Shown: in pieces, positions 8,832 through 17,890 of the stretch
Position numbering within the stretch: the first letter of the stretch is position 1
Layout: each line of letters opens with the position of its first letter
From: Promethearchaeota archaeon
Lineage (GTDB): Archaea > Asgardarchaeota > Lokiarchaeia > Sigyniarchaeales > SOKP01
Direction: 5' to 3'
NCBI GenBank assembly: GCA_016839915.1
Contig: JAEOTH010000151.1
Coordinates: forward strand, 1-64,000
DNA length: 64,000 nucleotides
The notes under the pieces: model-generated
Database searches by the model: none
Told to the model about the DNA's origin: nothing
What the model saw: only the letters and a program-made list of their open reading frames with translations
Made by a program: the position numbers and the translations under genes

Positions 8832-9626
8832 TTAAATCTCCATTATACCTACTTTAGCTTTATAGTTATAGGCATGTTTTTTATATTTTTCAGCAAATTT
8901 AACAAATGCATCATTCCAATTAATATCATCAGCAATAATTATTCCTCCTTTTTTTAGAGACTTAATAACTTCATTAAATTCAAACCACATACAATCAAAA
9001 GAATGTTCACTATCATGGAAAAAAAGGTCAATAGATTTCAATTGCTTTAATAAACTTGGTAACTTTTCTTGACTTCTGCCTATGATTAATTTCCAATTTA
9101 ATCTTAAATACTCCGGTATAATCCAGCCTGACTCTTTTCCCATTGGAACCGCCGCTCCCTTCTTTCCTTCCCAAAAATAGTTTGTATCATATTTTTTTTC
9201 TGTAAATTCAGGTAAATCAATGGAATATAATTTACCTTTTTCATTAATATATAAAGCATATAAAATAATCGCAGAAGAAACACCATTACACACTCCCGTT
9301 TCAACAAGAATTTCTGGTTTTCTTTTTCTTATGAGTGCATATATAACCTCCATTTCCTCATATTTCATTGATCCAAATCCATACAAATTACCCCTAACAG
9401 TCTTTCCTTCAACATTTTTATAAAACCATTCTTCTTTTGACTTCAATTCGTCTATTAAACCACTTTCATATAATTCTTTTTTGAATTTCCGAAATTCATT
9501 TTTATTAAAGAAATTTGAAAGGATCTGGATCTTATCTTTATATATAGTACATTCTTTCTTAAAATATTTAAAAACTATAAAGGGATTTTTGATAACTTTT
9601 TTGATAGTTTTTAAATTTAATAACAT
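8832..9626 (-). CDS. SAM-dependent methyltransferase (Methyltransf_24/CmcI-like)
   Basis: A class I methyltransferase of 264 residues. The Rossmann core starts with ILVETGVCNGVSSAIIL (motif I, here with TGVCNG replacing the usual GxGxG form) at about residues 108-125, followed by an acidic strand end (LYSIDLPEF), IDLFFHDSEHSF and GGIIIADDIN. FFHDSEHSF with following ADD is the metal-dependent O-methyltransferase pattern of the CmcI/TylF-like group. The N-terminal 90 residues are basic and helical. First gene of the large glycan locus, with a TATA element so close to the ATG that the transcript is probably leaderless. Likely decorates a sugar; exact acceptor unknown. Confidence 0.75.
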   Translation of the reverse strand: MLLNLKTIKKVIKNPFIVFKYFKKECTIYKDKIQILSNFFNKNEFRKFKKELYESGLIDELKSKEEWFYKNVEGKTVRGNLYGFGSMKYEEMEVIYALIRKRKPEILVETGVCNGVSSAIILYALYINEKGKLYSIDLPEFTEKKYDTNYFWEGKKGAAVPMGKESGWIIPEYLRLNWKLIIGRSQEKLPSLLKQLKSIDLFFHDSEHSFDCMWFEFNEVIKSLKKGGIIIADDINWNDAFVKFAEKYKKHAYNYKAKVGIMEI

Positions 9627-10004
9627 ACGAGGGAAAGTTAGTCAATATATATAAATCTATCTCTTCTTTAATTAAACATCAAAATATTTACGATCATGAT
9701 TCGAAATCAGGAGTTGGCTATTGATTTACGGATTAATCGATTCAGAGTCTGGATTTTTTTTCTATTATGTGTTTTAAAAAGCAGGAAAAAAGTAAATAAT
9801 CTAAAATAAATGAAAGAAATCAATTATTTACATATTTTTTTTTAGAAAAAGCTTGAATATATACATAGTATGTGATATTATGATATTATTTGATAATTGG
9901 TTTATAACCAACTAAATAAATTATTATAATACCTAATAAATTATTATAATTTAGTATATAATCAAGCAATTTTTAATAATAAAAAACACCTTTGTGAGAG
10001 TTTC
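9627..10004. other. Divergent intergenic region
   Basis: About 380 bases between two divergent methyltransferase genes. It is very AT-rich with TATA-like stretches at both ends. The middle (about 9695-9765) has a less AT-biased patch with a short palindrome TGATTCGAAATCA and ends in T8; I see no gene or RNA I can name there. Confidence 0.5.
9646..9655 (-). promoter_or_regulatory. TATA box, leaderless minus-strand transcript
   Basis: On the minus strand the sequence reads TTTATATATA with its end 19 bases before the ATG at 9626, so archaeal transcription, about 25 bases past the TATA centre, would begin at the start codon itself. Confidence 0.45.
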
Positions 10005-10784
10005 ATGAAAATTATTAAGAAATTTGAGAAATTGATAAAACATTCATTTTTCAAAATTTTAAAGATTTTAAATATTTATGATAAAGAATATGAAATCTTT
10101 AAGAGAGAATTTAGAGAGGAAAAACAGTTTAGGATAATTTATGAAAAATGTAAAGCTTATACTATGACTTCAATATTTAGAATGTACTCATTATATAAAT
10201 CGATAGAATATATAGTAAAAAATAAGATTCCTGGAGATATTGTCGAATACGGAGTATGGAGAGGAGGAAGTATGATGGTATGTGCTTTATCTTTATTGTA
10301 TTTCAAAGATATAAATAGAAAAATATATTTATATGATACTTATGAAGGACATGTAGAATCTACAATAAAGGATGTTAGTTATCGCTGTAAAGATGCAATA
10401 GAACTAGTAAAGCCTTCTTAAGGAAAAAAATGGCAAATTTTTGTATATATCTTTAACAGAAGTGAAAAAAAATTTATATTCGACGGGTTATCCCAAAGAA
10501 AATCTAATTTTTATTAAAGGAAAAGTAGAAGACACAATTCCCAAGACTATTCCCAAACAAATTTCATTACTTCGTTTAGATACTGATTGGTATGAATCTA
10601 CATACCATGAATTAACTTATTTTTCCCTAAATTAGTATTAAATGGAGTATTGATCATAGATGATTATGGAGCTTGGAAAGGTGCAAGAGATGCAACCAAT
10701 CAATACTTAAAAGAAAATCGTGTAACGCTTTATCTAAATAGAATTGATTTACCTGGAAGATTGGGTATAAAAACGCATAATTAA
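10005..10784 (+). pseudogene. TylF/MycF-family sugar O-methyltransferase, two frameshifts
   Basis: One gene appears as three pieces. Frame 1 (10005-10421) has IVEYGVWRGGS (SAM motif I) and YDTYEGH. Frame 2 (from about 10411, including the track ORF 10441-10635) has YISLTEVKKNLYSTGYPKEN and LLRLDTDWYESTYHEL. The first frame then resumes as FPKLVLNGVLIIDDYGAWKG to the stop at 10784. All family blocks are present in order and at full length (about 258 residues), including the metal-binding D of LDTDWY and IDDYG. The first break is explained by one extra A in GTAAAG near 10410, the second by one missing T in TATTTTTCC near 10620. The two shifts cancel. Either a recent pseudogene or two homopolymer errors. 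Would methylate a sugar hydroxyl if functional. Confidence 0.82.
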
Positions 10785-10978
10785 TTGTTGATTTAATAAA
10801 ATTTCTAATTTATTTTCTTTCCTCTATTTTTAAAATAGATTGAGAATATACTTTAGAAAGTTTTTTACCTTACTCAAAATATATTAATATTATTTAATTT
10901 GATAACAGTATAAGACATGATTTTAAACTAATAGAGTAATACAGAAAATATATGATATAATATTGGGGTACGGGTTAG

Positions 10979-11695
10979 ATGCTAAGTAAAGCTAGACTTG
11001 ATGGACGAAAATTTAATGAAATAAGAAAAACTGTTATCCAGAGGAATTATCTTAAATTTCCCGAAGGTTCAGTGTTAATATGTCAAGGAAATACCAAAAT
11101 TATAGTAACAGCTTCAGTTATTGAGTCAGTTCCTCGATTTTTAGTTGATACTGGAGCAGGCTGGATTACTGCTGAATATTCAATGTTACCAAGAGCAACA
11201 CAAATAAGAAATCAAAGAGAAAAGTATAAGGGGAGATCAGTTGAGATCCAACGACTAATTGGTCGAAGTATAAGAGCAGCTTTCAATTATGAAAAACTTG
11301 GTGAGCGTACAATAAAAATTGATTGTGATGTGATACAAGCAGATGGTGGAACGAGATGTGCATCAATAACAGGCGCATTTGTAGCAGTTTTTGACGCTAT
11401 TAATCATCTTTATAATGAACAATTAATTTATGAGTTTCCAGATTATAAAGTTATTGCAGCAGTTTCTTTAGGAATAAAAAACAATCAGATTTTATTAGAT
11501 TTAGATTATAATGAAGATTCAAAAGTAGATGTTGATTTCAATTTTGTGATGAATGAAGATTCTGAAATTATTGAAATCCAAGGAACAGCAGAAGGGGCTA
11601 CGTTTAGTAAGGAGAAATTATATGAAATTTTAGATTTAGGGGAAAATGGCATTTTAGAATTAATCAAAATTCAAAAGAAAGAATTAAATTTATAA
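10979..11695 (+). CDS. rph: Ribonuclease PH, bacterial type
   Basis: Phosphorolytic 3'-5' exoribonuclease that trims tRNA 3' ends. The 238 residues follow bacterial RNase PH closely rather than the archaeal exosome subunit Rrp41: VTAEY-type GWITAEYSMLPRAT, GRSVEIQRLIGRSIRA, and DCDVIQADGGTR-ASITGA are all RNase PH landmarks. The catalytic acidic pair is in LLDLDYNEDSKVDVDFNFVM. It stands alone on the plus strand, between the broken methyltransferase and a convergent sulfatase-fold gene, so a housekeeping gene embedded in the glycan locus. No exosome genes (rrp4, rrp42) are beside it. Confidence 0.92.
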   Translation: MLSKARLDGRKFNEIRKTVIQRNYLKFPEGSVLICQGNTKIIVTASVIESVPRFLVDTGAGWITAEYSMLPRATQIRNQREKYKGRSVEIQRLIGRSIRAAFNYEKLGERTIKIDCDVIQADGGTRCASITGAFVAVFDAINHLYNEQLIYEFPDYKVIAAVSLGIKNNQILLDLDYNEDSKVDVDFNFVMNEDSEIIEIQGTAEGATFSKEKLYEILDLGENGILELIKIQKKELNL

Positions 11696-11735
11696 TTTTA
11701 TTAGTTAGAATTTAAAAGATTTAACTTTCACTGTT

Positions 11736-13193
11736 TTACTTTGTTTTATTTAAATTTGACATTCCAATAGCTTTAATAATTTTTGATTGTTCATGAGATG
11801 TAGTGGTTGTCTTCTCAAGATGATATTCTTTTATTATTCTAAATTCCTCTAACTTCTCGGGATTTTCCCCTATCAAATTATTTTTTTCTTTAGGATCCGA
11901 TTTCAAATTAAATAAGAATTCAGCTTCTTTTTCCTCATCAAAAATATATTTCCATTCATGCTTTCTTATAGCAAACAAAATTAAACCTTCCTTACGGTTC
12001 CTTTTCATAAGTCTATTTTTCTGATAACATTCTGATATAATTACTTCCTTTCTTATTGGATTCTCTCCTTTAATTATTGGTATTAAACTGCTTCCTTGAA
12101 AATTCTCAGGAATATCTATTCCAAAATAATCTAAAATTGTTGGTGCAATATCCATAATTTGAACAACATCTTTTATATCTTTTTCAATTGGTTTTTTACC
12201 CAATTCAACAATTATGAGTGGAATTTTCAAGATTTCATCATAAACACTCCCCTGGTGCCCAAATAACCCATGCTCATAAAAACTTTCTCCATGATCAGCA
12301 GTTATAATCACTAGACAATTATCTTTAAATCGATTTTTTATTAGTTCTATAAGTTTTTTCAAATATTCATCTACAAAATGAATTTCGGCATCATAAAGAA
12401 TTTTTAGATCCTCAATCATTCTAGAAGTTGTTTTAACTTCAAGAGACATTGAATAAACTTTATTTGTTAAAAACTCCCTCTCAGAAATACTAAAATCTTT
12501 TTCTCTAAAATTTATAACATTTTTAGCTGGTGGATTATAAGGACTATGAACATCCATGAAATGAGCCCACAGGAAAAATGGTTTTTTAGAATTGTTTAAA
12601 AATGAAATTACTTTGCTAACAATATAAGGAGCATTATACGCAATAGGAGTAAACGGGAGTAAAATCTCAGTTAGGAAAGGTATTTTTTTTCTCAGCCACA
12701 ATTTTATTTTATTAAATCCTTTGAGTCTATATATTAACTTACTCGATAATCTATTTGAATCCAAGATCTTTTTTACATGATAACTTAGAAGTTGTTTAAT
12801 ACTATCATTTGATTTTCTTTTGTATCTCTCACCATCTAAAAACACATCAAATCCTCGATCATAGTTGAATATTCTCCCCAAATTAGGATTACTATGAATT
12901 GAATATGTAAAAATTCTATTTTCTCTTAAAAGCTGAACCAATGAAATCTTTTGTGATGGTAATGGACTATATCCACCATCTAAAAATGGCAAAATTGAAG
13001 TAAAAAGCGATGAAAAAGCAGTAGGTGTTTCAGGTCCATTTGTTATCGTATTTAAAAAGATTTTTCCCTCTTCAGCAAATTTATTTAAATTTGGAGTAGT
13101 ATTTCGGTGATACCCATAGCATTTTAGATGATCAGCTCTTAAAGCATCAATAGTTATTAATATTACTGCTTTTCTATGTAGATCCTTATTCAT
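11736..13193 (-). CDS. Sulfatase/alkaline phosphatase-fold enzyme without formylglycine cysteine
   Basis: A 485-residue member of the sulfatase superfamily. Metal ligands are visible at the N-terminus (LITIDALRADHLKCYGY) and in ITADHGESFYEHGLFGHQG; HxPY-like HSPYNPP occurs at about residue 215. The nucleophile position, normally C-x-P-x-R in sulfatases, reads GPETPTAFSSLF, so there is no Cys or Ser for formylglycine and no Arg. This resembles phosphoglycerol or phosphoethanolamine transferase relatives that use Thr. No signal peptide or membrane segment is visible, so the protein is probably cytoplasmic. Likely transfers or removes a phosphate ester or other group on glycan intermediates; activity on sulfate esters is doubtful. 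Confidence 0.8.
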   Translation of the reverse strand: MNKDLHRKAVILITIDALRADHLKCYGYHRNTTPNLNKFAEEGKIFLNTITNGPETPTAFSSLFTSILPFLDGGYSPLPSQKISLVQLLRENRIFTYSIHSNPNLGRIFNYDRGFDVFLDGERYKRKSNDSIKQLLSYHVKKILDSNRLSSKLIYRLKGFNKIKLWLRKKIPFLTEILLPFTPIAYNAPYIVSKVISFLNNSKKPFFLWAHFMDVHSPYNPPAKNVINFREKDFSISEREFLTNKVYSMSLEVKTTSRMIEDLKILYDAEIHFVDEYLKKLIELIKNRFKDNCLVIITADHGESFYEHGLFGHQGSVYDEILKIPLIIVELGKKPIEKDIKDVVQIMDIAPTILDYFGIDIPENFQGSSLIPIIKGENPIRKEVIISECYQKNRLMKRNRKEGLILFAIRKHEWKYIFDEEKEAEFLFNLKSDPKEKNNLIGENPEKLEEFRIIKEYHLEKTTTTSHEQSKIIKAIGMSNLNKTK

Positions 13194-13290
13194 TAAAATA
13201 AATAATAAAATTGATTAATTAAAATTTTGGAATATTTTAGAATAGAAAAACTTCCTAATAAGAAAAAGCTTAAAAGAATTAAGAAATTCT

Positions 13291-14442
13291 TTAGTGTGCT
13301 TCAATTCCTAACTGTTCTGGATGTTCCTGAAAGTATTTAACTCCTTCTTTTATAATATCTATAATCGATCTTACAGGTTGCCATCCAGTATGATTTATAA
13401 TTTTATCATTTCTACCTATTAATAAGGGGACTTCACTAGGACGTATCCTACTAGAATCTACATATACTTTAACAGATATATTAAAGATATTTCTAGCTAA
13501 TTCAATATAATCAGCGATCGTAATCCCTTTTCCAGAACATACATTATAAGGTTCAGCGTAATTCCTTTTTTCACTTAATAAAATGTAGGCATTTACTGTA
13601 TCTTTTACATGAGTAAAATCTCGAATTGCATTTGGATTTCCTACAACAAAATAATCCCGTTGTTTATTTAGAATCTCAACTATTTGCCTATGGATAACAC
13701 TTGTAACAAATTGGATTCCTCGACGAGGTCCAGCGTGGTTAAATCCCCGCGTGATTATTGAAGGAACATCATATGCTTCATGATAGAGCCAAGCTATCTG
13801 TTCTGTAGCACACTTAGTAATCCCATAAACACTTCGAGGACGAAAAGGATTTATCTTCAAATCTTCAATTACAGGTACTTCTGAGGGGTTTACTAATCCA
13901 TATTGCTCACTACTACAAGCTACGTGAACAGATTCTAATTCATCATCAAATCTCCTAGCAGCTTCAAAGATTTTAATCGTCCCAACTATATTATTAGTAA
14001 TTACTCTCGCAGGTTCTCTAAAAGATGTAGGTACAAAAGATTCTGCGGCTAAATGAAATACAGCATTTGGTTGAATTTGTTCAAATACTCTAAATATTCG
14101 CTCCGCACTTGTAATGTCTGCTTCATGAAGTTTTATCTTTCCTCTCAGATGTTCAATATTTTCGTGCATTGGGACTGCATGTCGACGTATAGTTCCATGA
14201 ACTTTGCATCCTAAATCTAATAATTGTTCAGCTAAATGACTTCCAGCAAAGCCACTTATTCCTGTTATAAGAACACGTTTTTCCTTCCAATAATCTTCTT
14301 TTGGTAACCTAGTAGTCCGATTTTTGAATTCCTCTAGATATTCATCAATTCTTTCAGGTTTAATTATAAATCCTTGGTTTTCAAGCGCTTTGACTCTAAC
14401 ATTTTCTTTTATAACTTTCTCAATTGGTATAAGATCATCCAT
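13291..14442 (-). CDS. GDP-mannose 4,6-dehydratase-like SDR
   Basis: Extended short-chain dehydrogenase of 383 residues. After a 45-residue N-terminal extension comes the NAD(P)-binding motif VLITGISGFAGSHLAEQL, then the catalytic set S-S-E (ACSSEQYG) and YGITK (YxxxK). GMD-like features are the RGFNHAGPRR segment and RPSEVPLLIGRNDKI near the C-terminus (GMD consensus RPxEV..LxGD..K). The expected reaction is dehydration of a GDP-sugar to its 4-keto-6-deoxy form. With GMD relatives known to act on GDP-heptose, and heptose genes in this window, the substrate could be either GDP-mannose or GDP-heptose. Confidence 0.85.
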   Translation of the reverse strand: MDDLIPIEKVIKENVRVKALENQGFIIKPERIDEYLEEFKNRTTRLPKEDYWKEKRVLITGISGFAGSHLAEQLLDLGCKVHGTIRRHAVPMHENIEHLRGKIKLHEADITSAERIFRVFEQIQPNAVFHLAAESFVPTSFREPARVITNNIVGTIKIFEAARRFDDELESVHVACSSEQYGLVNPSEVPVIEDLKINPFRPRSVYGITKCATEQIAWLYHEAYDVPSIITRGFNHAGPRRGIQFVTSVIHRQIVEILNKQRDYFVVGNPNAIRDFTHVKDTVNAYILLSEKRNYAEPYNVCSGKGITIADYIELARNIFNISVKVYVDSSRIRPSEVPLLIGRNDKIINHTGWQPVRSIIDIIKEGVKYFQEHPEQLGIEAH

Positions 14443-14649
14443 AATAGTATTTTATATTAATAAACAATTCATTTTTAAGTTATCTATTAAATATTTTTAA
14501 AATTTTTAATAAATGATGAATTTTTTTGATAGAAACTTGGATAAATTAATTATCGAAAGATAATTCCAGCAATTAAGAAGATTTGTTCTTTAAATTTTTG
14601 AAATATATTATTTTTGAGATAAATTTTTTTTAATGGTATTAGATTTTCT

Positions 14650-15924
14650 TCAACTTGAATTTATTAAATTCTTGAATTGTTTAATGTATTCATGTACAAT
14701 TGAATTCCAGTTAAAGTATTTGATTACTCTTTCATGACCTTTTTCTCCCATTACTCTACTTGCTTCTCGATCATTATACATAATTAATATTTTGTGAACT
14801 AAATCTTCAATATTTTTTTCTTTCACTAATAATCCTGTTTCTTGATCTAAAATCGCTTCGGTAATCCCTCCTGAATATGTACCTATAACAGGGCACTTGA
14901 AAAAATTAGCCTCGATATATACTATTCCAAAACCTTCAATAGACTCTTTTTCAAGAGAGGATGGCATAATAAATAAGTCAGAAAGCTTATAAAATTCATT
15001 TCGGGTTCTTTTTGATGTAAATCCGAGAAATCTAATTTCATCAAGTAAATTCAACTCATTTGTTAAATTTTTAAGATATAAAGTAGTTTCTCCTTCTCCG
15101 ATTAAGCAATATTTGATTTCTGCATTAGGTATTCTATCTTTAATAATTCGAATAGCTTTAATAACTAAATCAAAATTTTTTCTAGATACATGACGACCGA
15201 CGCTTAGCAATACAAAATCTTGTTTAGAAATATTATGATTTCTTCGTAATTTATCTTTATTCTCTTTAATTTCATAATCCTCAAAAATCAAGCCATATCG
15301 AATAACTTTTATTCGGTTTTCTTTGATAGGATGGATTTTTTTAATTAAATCTTTTAAAGCATATGTGCCTAAAAAGATTAAATTTAAATTCCTTATATAA
15401 TAAGATTGTAGGGAAAACTTTGACTTAACAAGAAAATCATTCCCGTATGTTAAGCAACAAACCTTTTTTTTTAGTAATTTTGATAAAATGAAAACTAAAG
15501 GTAAAATCTTTTCTGTTGTTGCTCCACCTAAAATAATATCTATATTTAATTTTTTTAAAAAGAAATAAACTCTAACTAAATTATCTATTGTGTTTAATAG
15601 AATATTAGGTTTAATAAGAAAGTAAAATAAGATCCTAATTTTATCAGGGAAATATGTTTTTTTATCAAATATTATCTTTGATATCGAAAGTATGAGTATT
15701 TTTAATTTTTTTTTATCTCTTACTAATGATAAAATTTCAGAAAACTTGTACTTGTGAATTTTGTTTAGTTTGAATGTTAGTTTTCCTTTATAATAGGGAT
15801 TGAAGAAATAAAGCTTATGGTTTGTATGTTCAAAAGATCTATAAAGAGAATCTAAAACATAGCCAGTTCCCCCTTCTTTAGCAGGATTCCCAAAATAAAA
15901 AAGAGCAATTCTCATATTCATCAA
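14650..15924 (-). CDS. GT4 family glycosyltransferase
   Basis: GT-B glycosyltransferase of 424 residues. The N-terminal acceptor domain is lysine- and isoleucine-rich; the donor domain shows LLSVGRHVSRKNFDLVIKA, then IRFLGFTSKRTRNEFY and the E-x7-E pair in MPSSLEKESIEGFGIVYIEA, the usual retaining GT4 signature. The MMNMRIALF start offers two ATGs; the second (MRIALF) fits the family better by four residues. Last gene of the minus-strand series that begins at rfbG, with gaps of about 50 bases, so probably attaches one of the sugars made there. Substrate unknown. Confidence 0.88.
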   Translation of the reverse strand: MMNMRIALFYFGNPAKEGGTGYVLDSLYRSFEHTNHKLYFFNPYYKGKLTFKLNKIHKYKFSEILSLVRDKKKLKILILSISKIIFDKKTYFPDKIRILFYFLIKPNILLNTIDNLVRVYFFLKKLNIDIILGGATTEKILPLVFILSKLLKKKVCCLTYGNDFLVKSKFSLQSYYIRNLNLIFLGTYALKDLIKKIHPIKENRIKVIRYGLIFEDYEIKENKDKLRRNHNISKQDFVLLSVGRHVSRKNFDLVIKAIRIIKDRIPNAEIKYCLIGEGETTLYLKNLTNELNLLDEIRFLGFTSKRTRNEFYKLSDLFIMPSSLEKESIEGFGIVYIEANFFKCPVIGTYSGGITEAILDQETGLLVKEKNIEDLVHKILIMYNDREASRVMGEKGHERVIKYFNWNSIVHEYIKQFKNLINSS

Positions 15925-15975
15925 GTCTAATAATTTTTTGTTATTCTAGATTCATTAGTAAAAATAGTCTTTCTT

Positions 15976-16992
15976 TTAAAGATCTTTTAATGTATTTTGC
16001 CAATTTGATGTCTTATCCATTAATTGAAAGATAAATTTATCATCTCTTTTTCTATAAGTTTGAATTATCTTTCGGTATTTTAATAAAGATTTTAAATGGT
16101 ATAAATTCCATAAAAATGATTTTAGATGAGTTGTTATAAATAGTAAGGTATCTTTTTCACCTTTAAGGGCATTTCTTATTACAACTCCAATTCTTTTCAT
16201 AATATATATTGGTAGAATATATATGATACTCTTTATTTCATAATTCTTTAAAAGAGTTCTTAATTTATTTCTTTCGAGTAAAAATTTTTTTCTTGGATTT
16301 TTCTTTCCTAAAATCTCTCCCGTTTTATGATAAATAAAAGATTTTGGAGCATAAATTACATTGTATCCCGCAATCCATACTCTCCAACTAAGATCAAGAT
16401 CTTCAGCAAAAGCATAATAGTATGGATCAAATAATCCAATTTTTTTGTATAAATTTCTTCTTAATAAAGCAGCGGCAAAACAGGCATAAAAAGTTTTTAA
16501 TTGAATATTTAATAATTTATGGTCTCTTTTATTAAGTCCAATATGATGTGATTTTAGGAATTTGTCACTACTGCTACCCGCAAAATTAATTAACTCCTTA
16601 TCATAGTAATAATAATGTTTACTAACAACAATTCCAATTTTCTCTGAAATCTCTGCTACTTTGACTAACTCTATCAACCAATTTGTGTCTACTATTGTAT
16701 CTATGTTTAATAATGCTATATATTTTCCCCTTGCATGTGAAGCCGCAATATTATTTGCTCTCGAAAACCCTAAATCCGTTTCATTTTGAATAATTTTAAC
16801 AGAACTATAATTTTTTTTGACAAAATCAACACTTTTATCTTTTGAATTGTTATCAATAAAAATTATCTCAAAATTACTATAATTTAAATTATAAAGCGAA
16901 TTAAAGCATTCTTCTAAATGTTTAAGACCGTTAAAATTACTTAAAATAATAGAGACTAATGGCTCTTCCAATTTAATCACCAGATTATACAC
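15976..16992 (-). CDS. GT2 family glycosyltransferase
   Basis: Inverting GT-A glycosyltransferase of 338 residues, similar to rhamnosyltransferase-type GT2 proteins. Opens with VSIILSNFNGLKHLEECFNSL, carries IDNNSKD and a LNIDTIV metal-binding motif in place of DxD, and FAEDLDLSWRVWIAGYNV (the ED motif) followed by HKTG. A hydrophobic segment (IIYILPIYIMKRIGVVI) near residue 255 may be a membrane contact. Lies 37 bases after the ketoreductase gene, so probably uses the CDP-linked sugar made by that cassette. Confidence 0.9.
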   Translation of the reverse strand: MYNLVIKLEEPLVSIILSNFNGLKHLEECFNSLYNLNYSNFEIIFIDNNSKDKSVDFVKKNYSSVKIIQNETDLGFSRANNIAASHARGKYIALLNIDTIVDTNWLIELVKVAEISEKIGIVVSKHYYYYDKELINFAGSSSDKFLKSHHIGLNKRDHKLLNIQLKTFYACFAAALLRRNLYKKIGLFDPYYYAFAEDLDLSWRVWIAGYNVIYAPKSFIYHKTGEILGKKNPRKKFLLERNKLRTLLKNYEIKSIIYILPIYIMKRIGVVIRNALKGEKDTLLFITTHLKSFLWNLYHLKSLLKYRKIIQTYRKRDDKFIFQLMDKTSNWQNTLKDL

Positions 16993-17029
16993 ATAAATTT
17001 AATAATTAAACATTTAAAAATTAAATTTG

Positions 17030-17890
17030 TTATTTTTCAGAATCTTCAAGAATTTGCTTCAATTTTTCATTATTTCCCCAAAATGCCTTGGGTTCATAAT
17101 CGGGATAATCATAATAGCCTAAATTTAACTTTATGCTTTTATTTCTCTCTTTTAAGTAATATTCGACTAGATATTTTATTGAAATTGGTACTCCACTACA
17201 GCAATTAATTATTCCGAAAATTTTTTCTTGAAGAGAAATCTTTACAATATATTCTGCTACTTTCTCAACTTGAAGATAATCTCTCAATTGATCACCCTTA
17301 GACATATTAAATATTTCCTCATTATTCTCCAAAGCTTGATCTAATTGAGGTAATAATGATTTTGGGTTTTGACCTTTACCGTAAATATAGAATAGTCTTA
17401 TCCATTTGATGATAAAATCAAAATTTTTCTTTAAATGTTCTATAAATTTCCGTAATGTATCTTTTGCTAAACCGTACGACGTTACAGGATTAGTTACCAT
17501 ATCTTCAGATAAAGATCCTTCCTGCAGTCCATATTCTAAGCATGTTCCTATTATATTTAGATCTCTTAATCCATTTTTTATCATATTTTTAATGAAATAA
17601 TAATTATTAAAGAGATTTCTTTCAATATGAAATAAACCTTTATAATTGGGTAAATCTTGCCATGATAAATGAATTAATTTATCTGGACTTTCAAAAAAAG
17701 TGAAGTAATTCTCTTTAGGTTCATTTAAATCCTGAAATATATATTTAACATTATTAAACCAATCAAAAGTTTTTACTTTTTCAAGTGGATCAATTGAAGT
17801 AGCAAATATTTTATATTTATCCTGTTTAACAAGTTCTCTTATTACATAATTTCCAATGAATCCAGTTGCTCCAGTTACTAATATTTTCAT
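17030..17890 (-). CDS. NDP-4-keto-6-deoxyhexose reductase-like SDR
   Basis: SDR of 286 residues: ILVTGATGFIGNYVIREL nucleotide motif, then GTCLEYGLQEGSLSED and YGLAKD as YxxxK. The sequence resembles 4-ketoreductases such as RfbJ-like abequose synthases and talose/fucose reductases, ending in NCCSGVPISIKYLVEYYL. Its start overlaps the stop of the C-methyltransferase by four bases (ATGA), which implies tight co-translation. It most likely performs the last step, reduction of the C4 keto group of the CDP-sugar after C3 methylation. Precise stereochemistry is not predictable. Confidence 0.82.
   Translation of the reverse strand: MKILVTGATGFIGNYVIRELVKQDKYKIFATSIDPLEKVKTFDWFNNVKYIFQDLNEPKENYFTFFESPDKLIHLSWQDLPNYKGLFHIERNLFNNYYFIKNMIKNGLRDLNIIGTCLEYGLQEGSLSEDMVTNPVTSYGLAKDTLRKFIEHLKKNFDFIIKWIRLFYIYGKGQNPKSLLPQLDQALENNEEIFNMSKGDQLRDYLQVEKVAEYIVKISLQEKIFGIINCCSGVPISIKYLVEYYLKERNKSIKLNLGYYDYPDYEPKAFWGNNEKLKQILEDSEK

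Noticed and set aside
9690-9770. Possible small RNA with T8 terminator
   Set aside because: Only a short palindrome and a T run are seen; no stable stem or known RNA family was recognisable.
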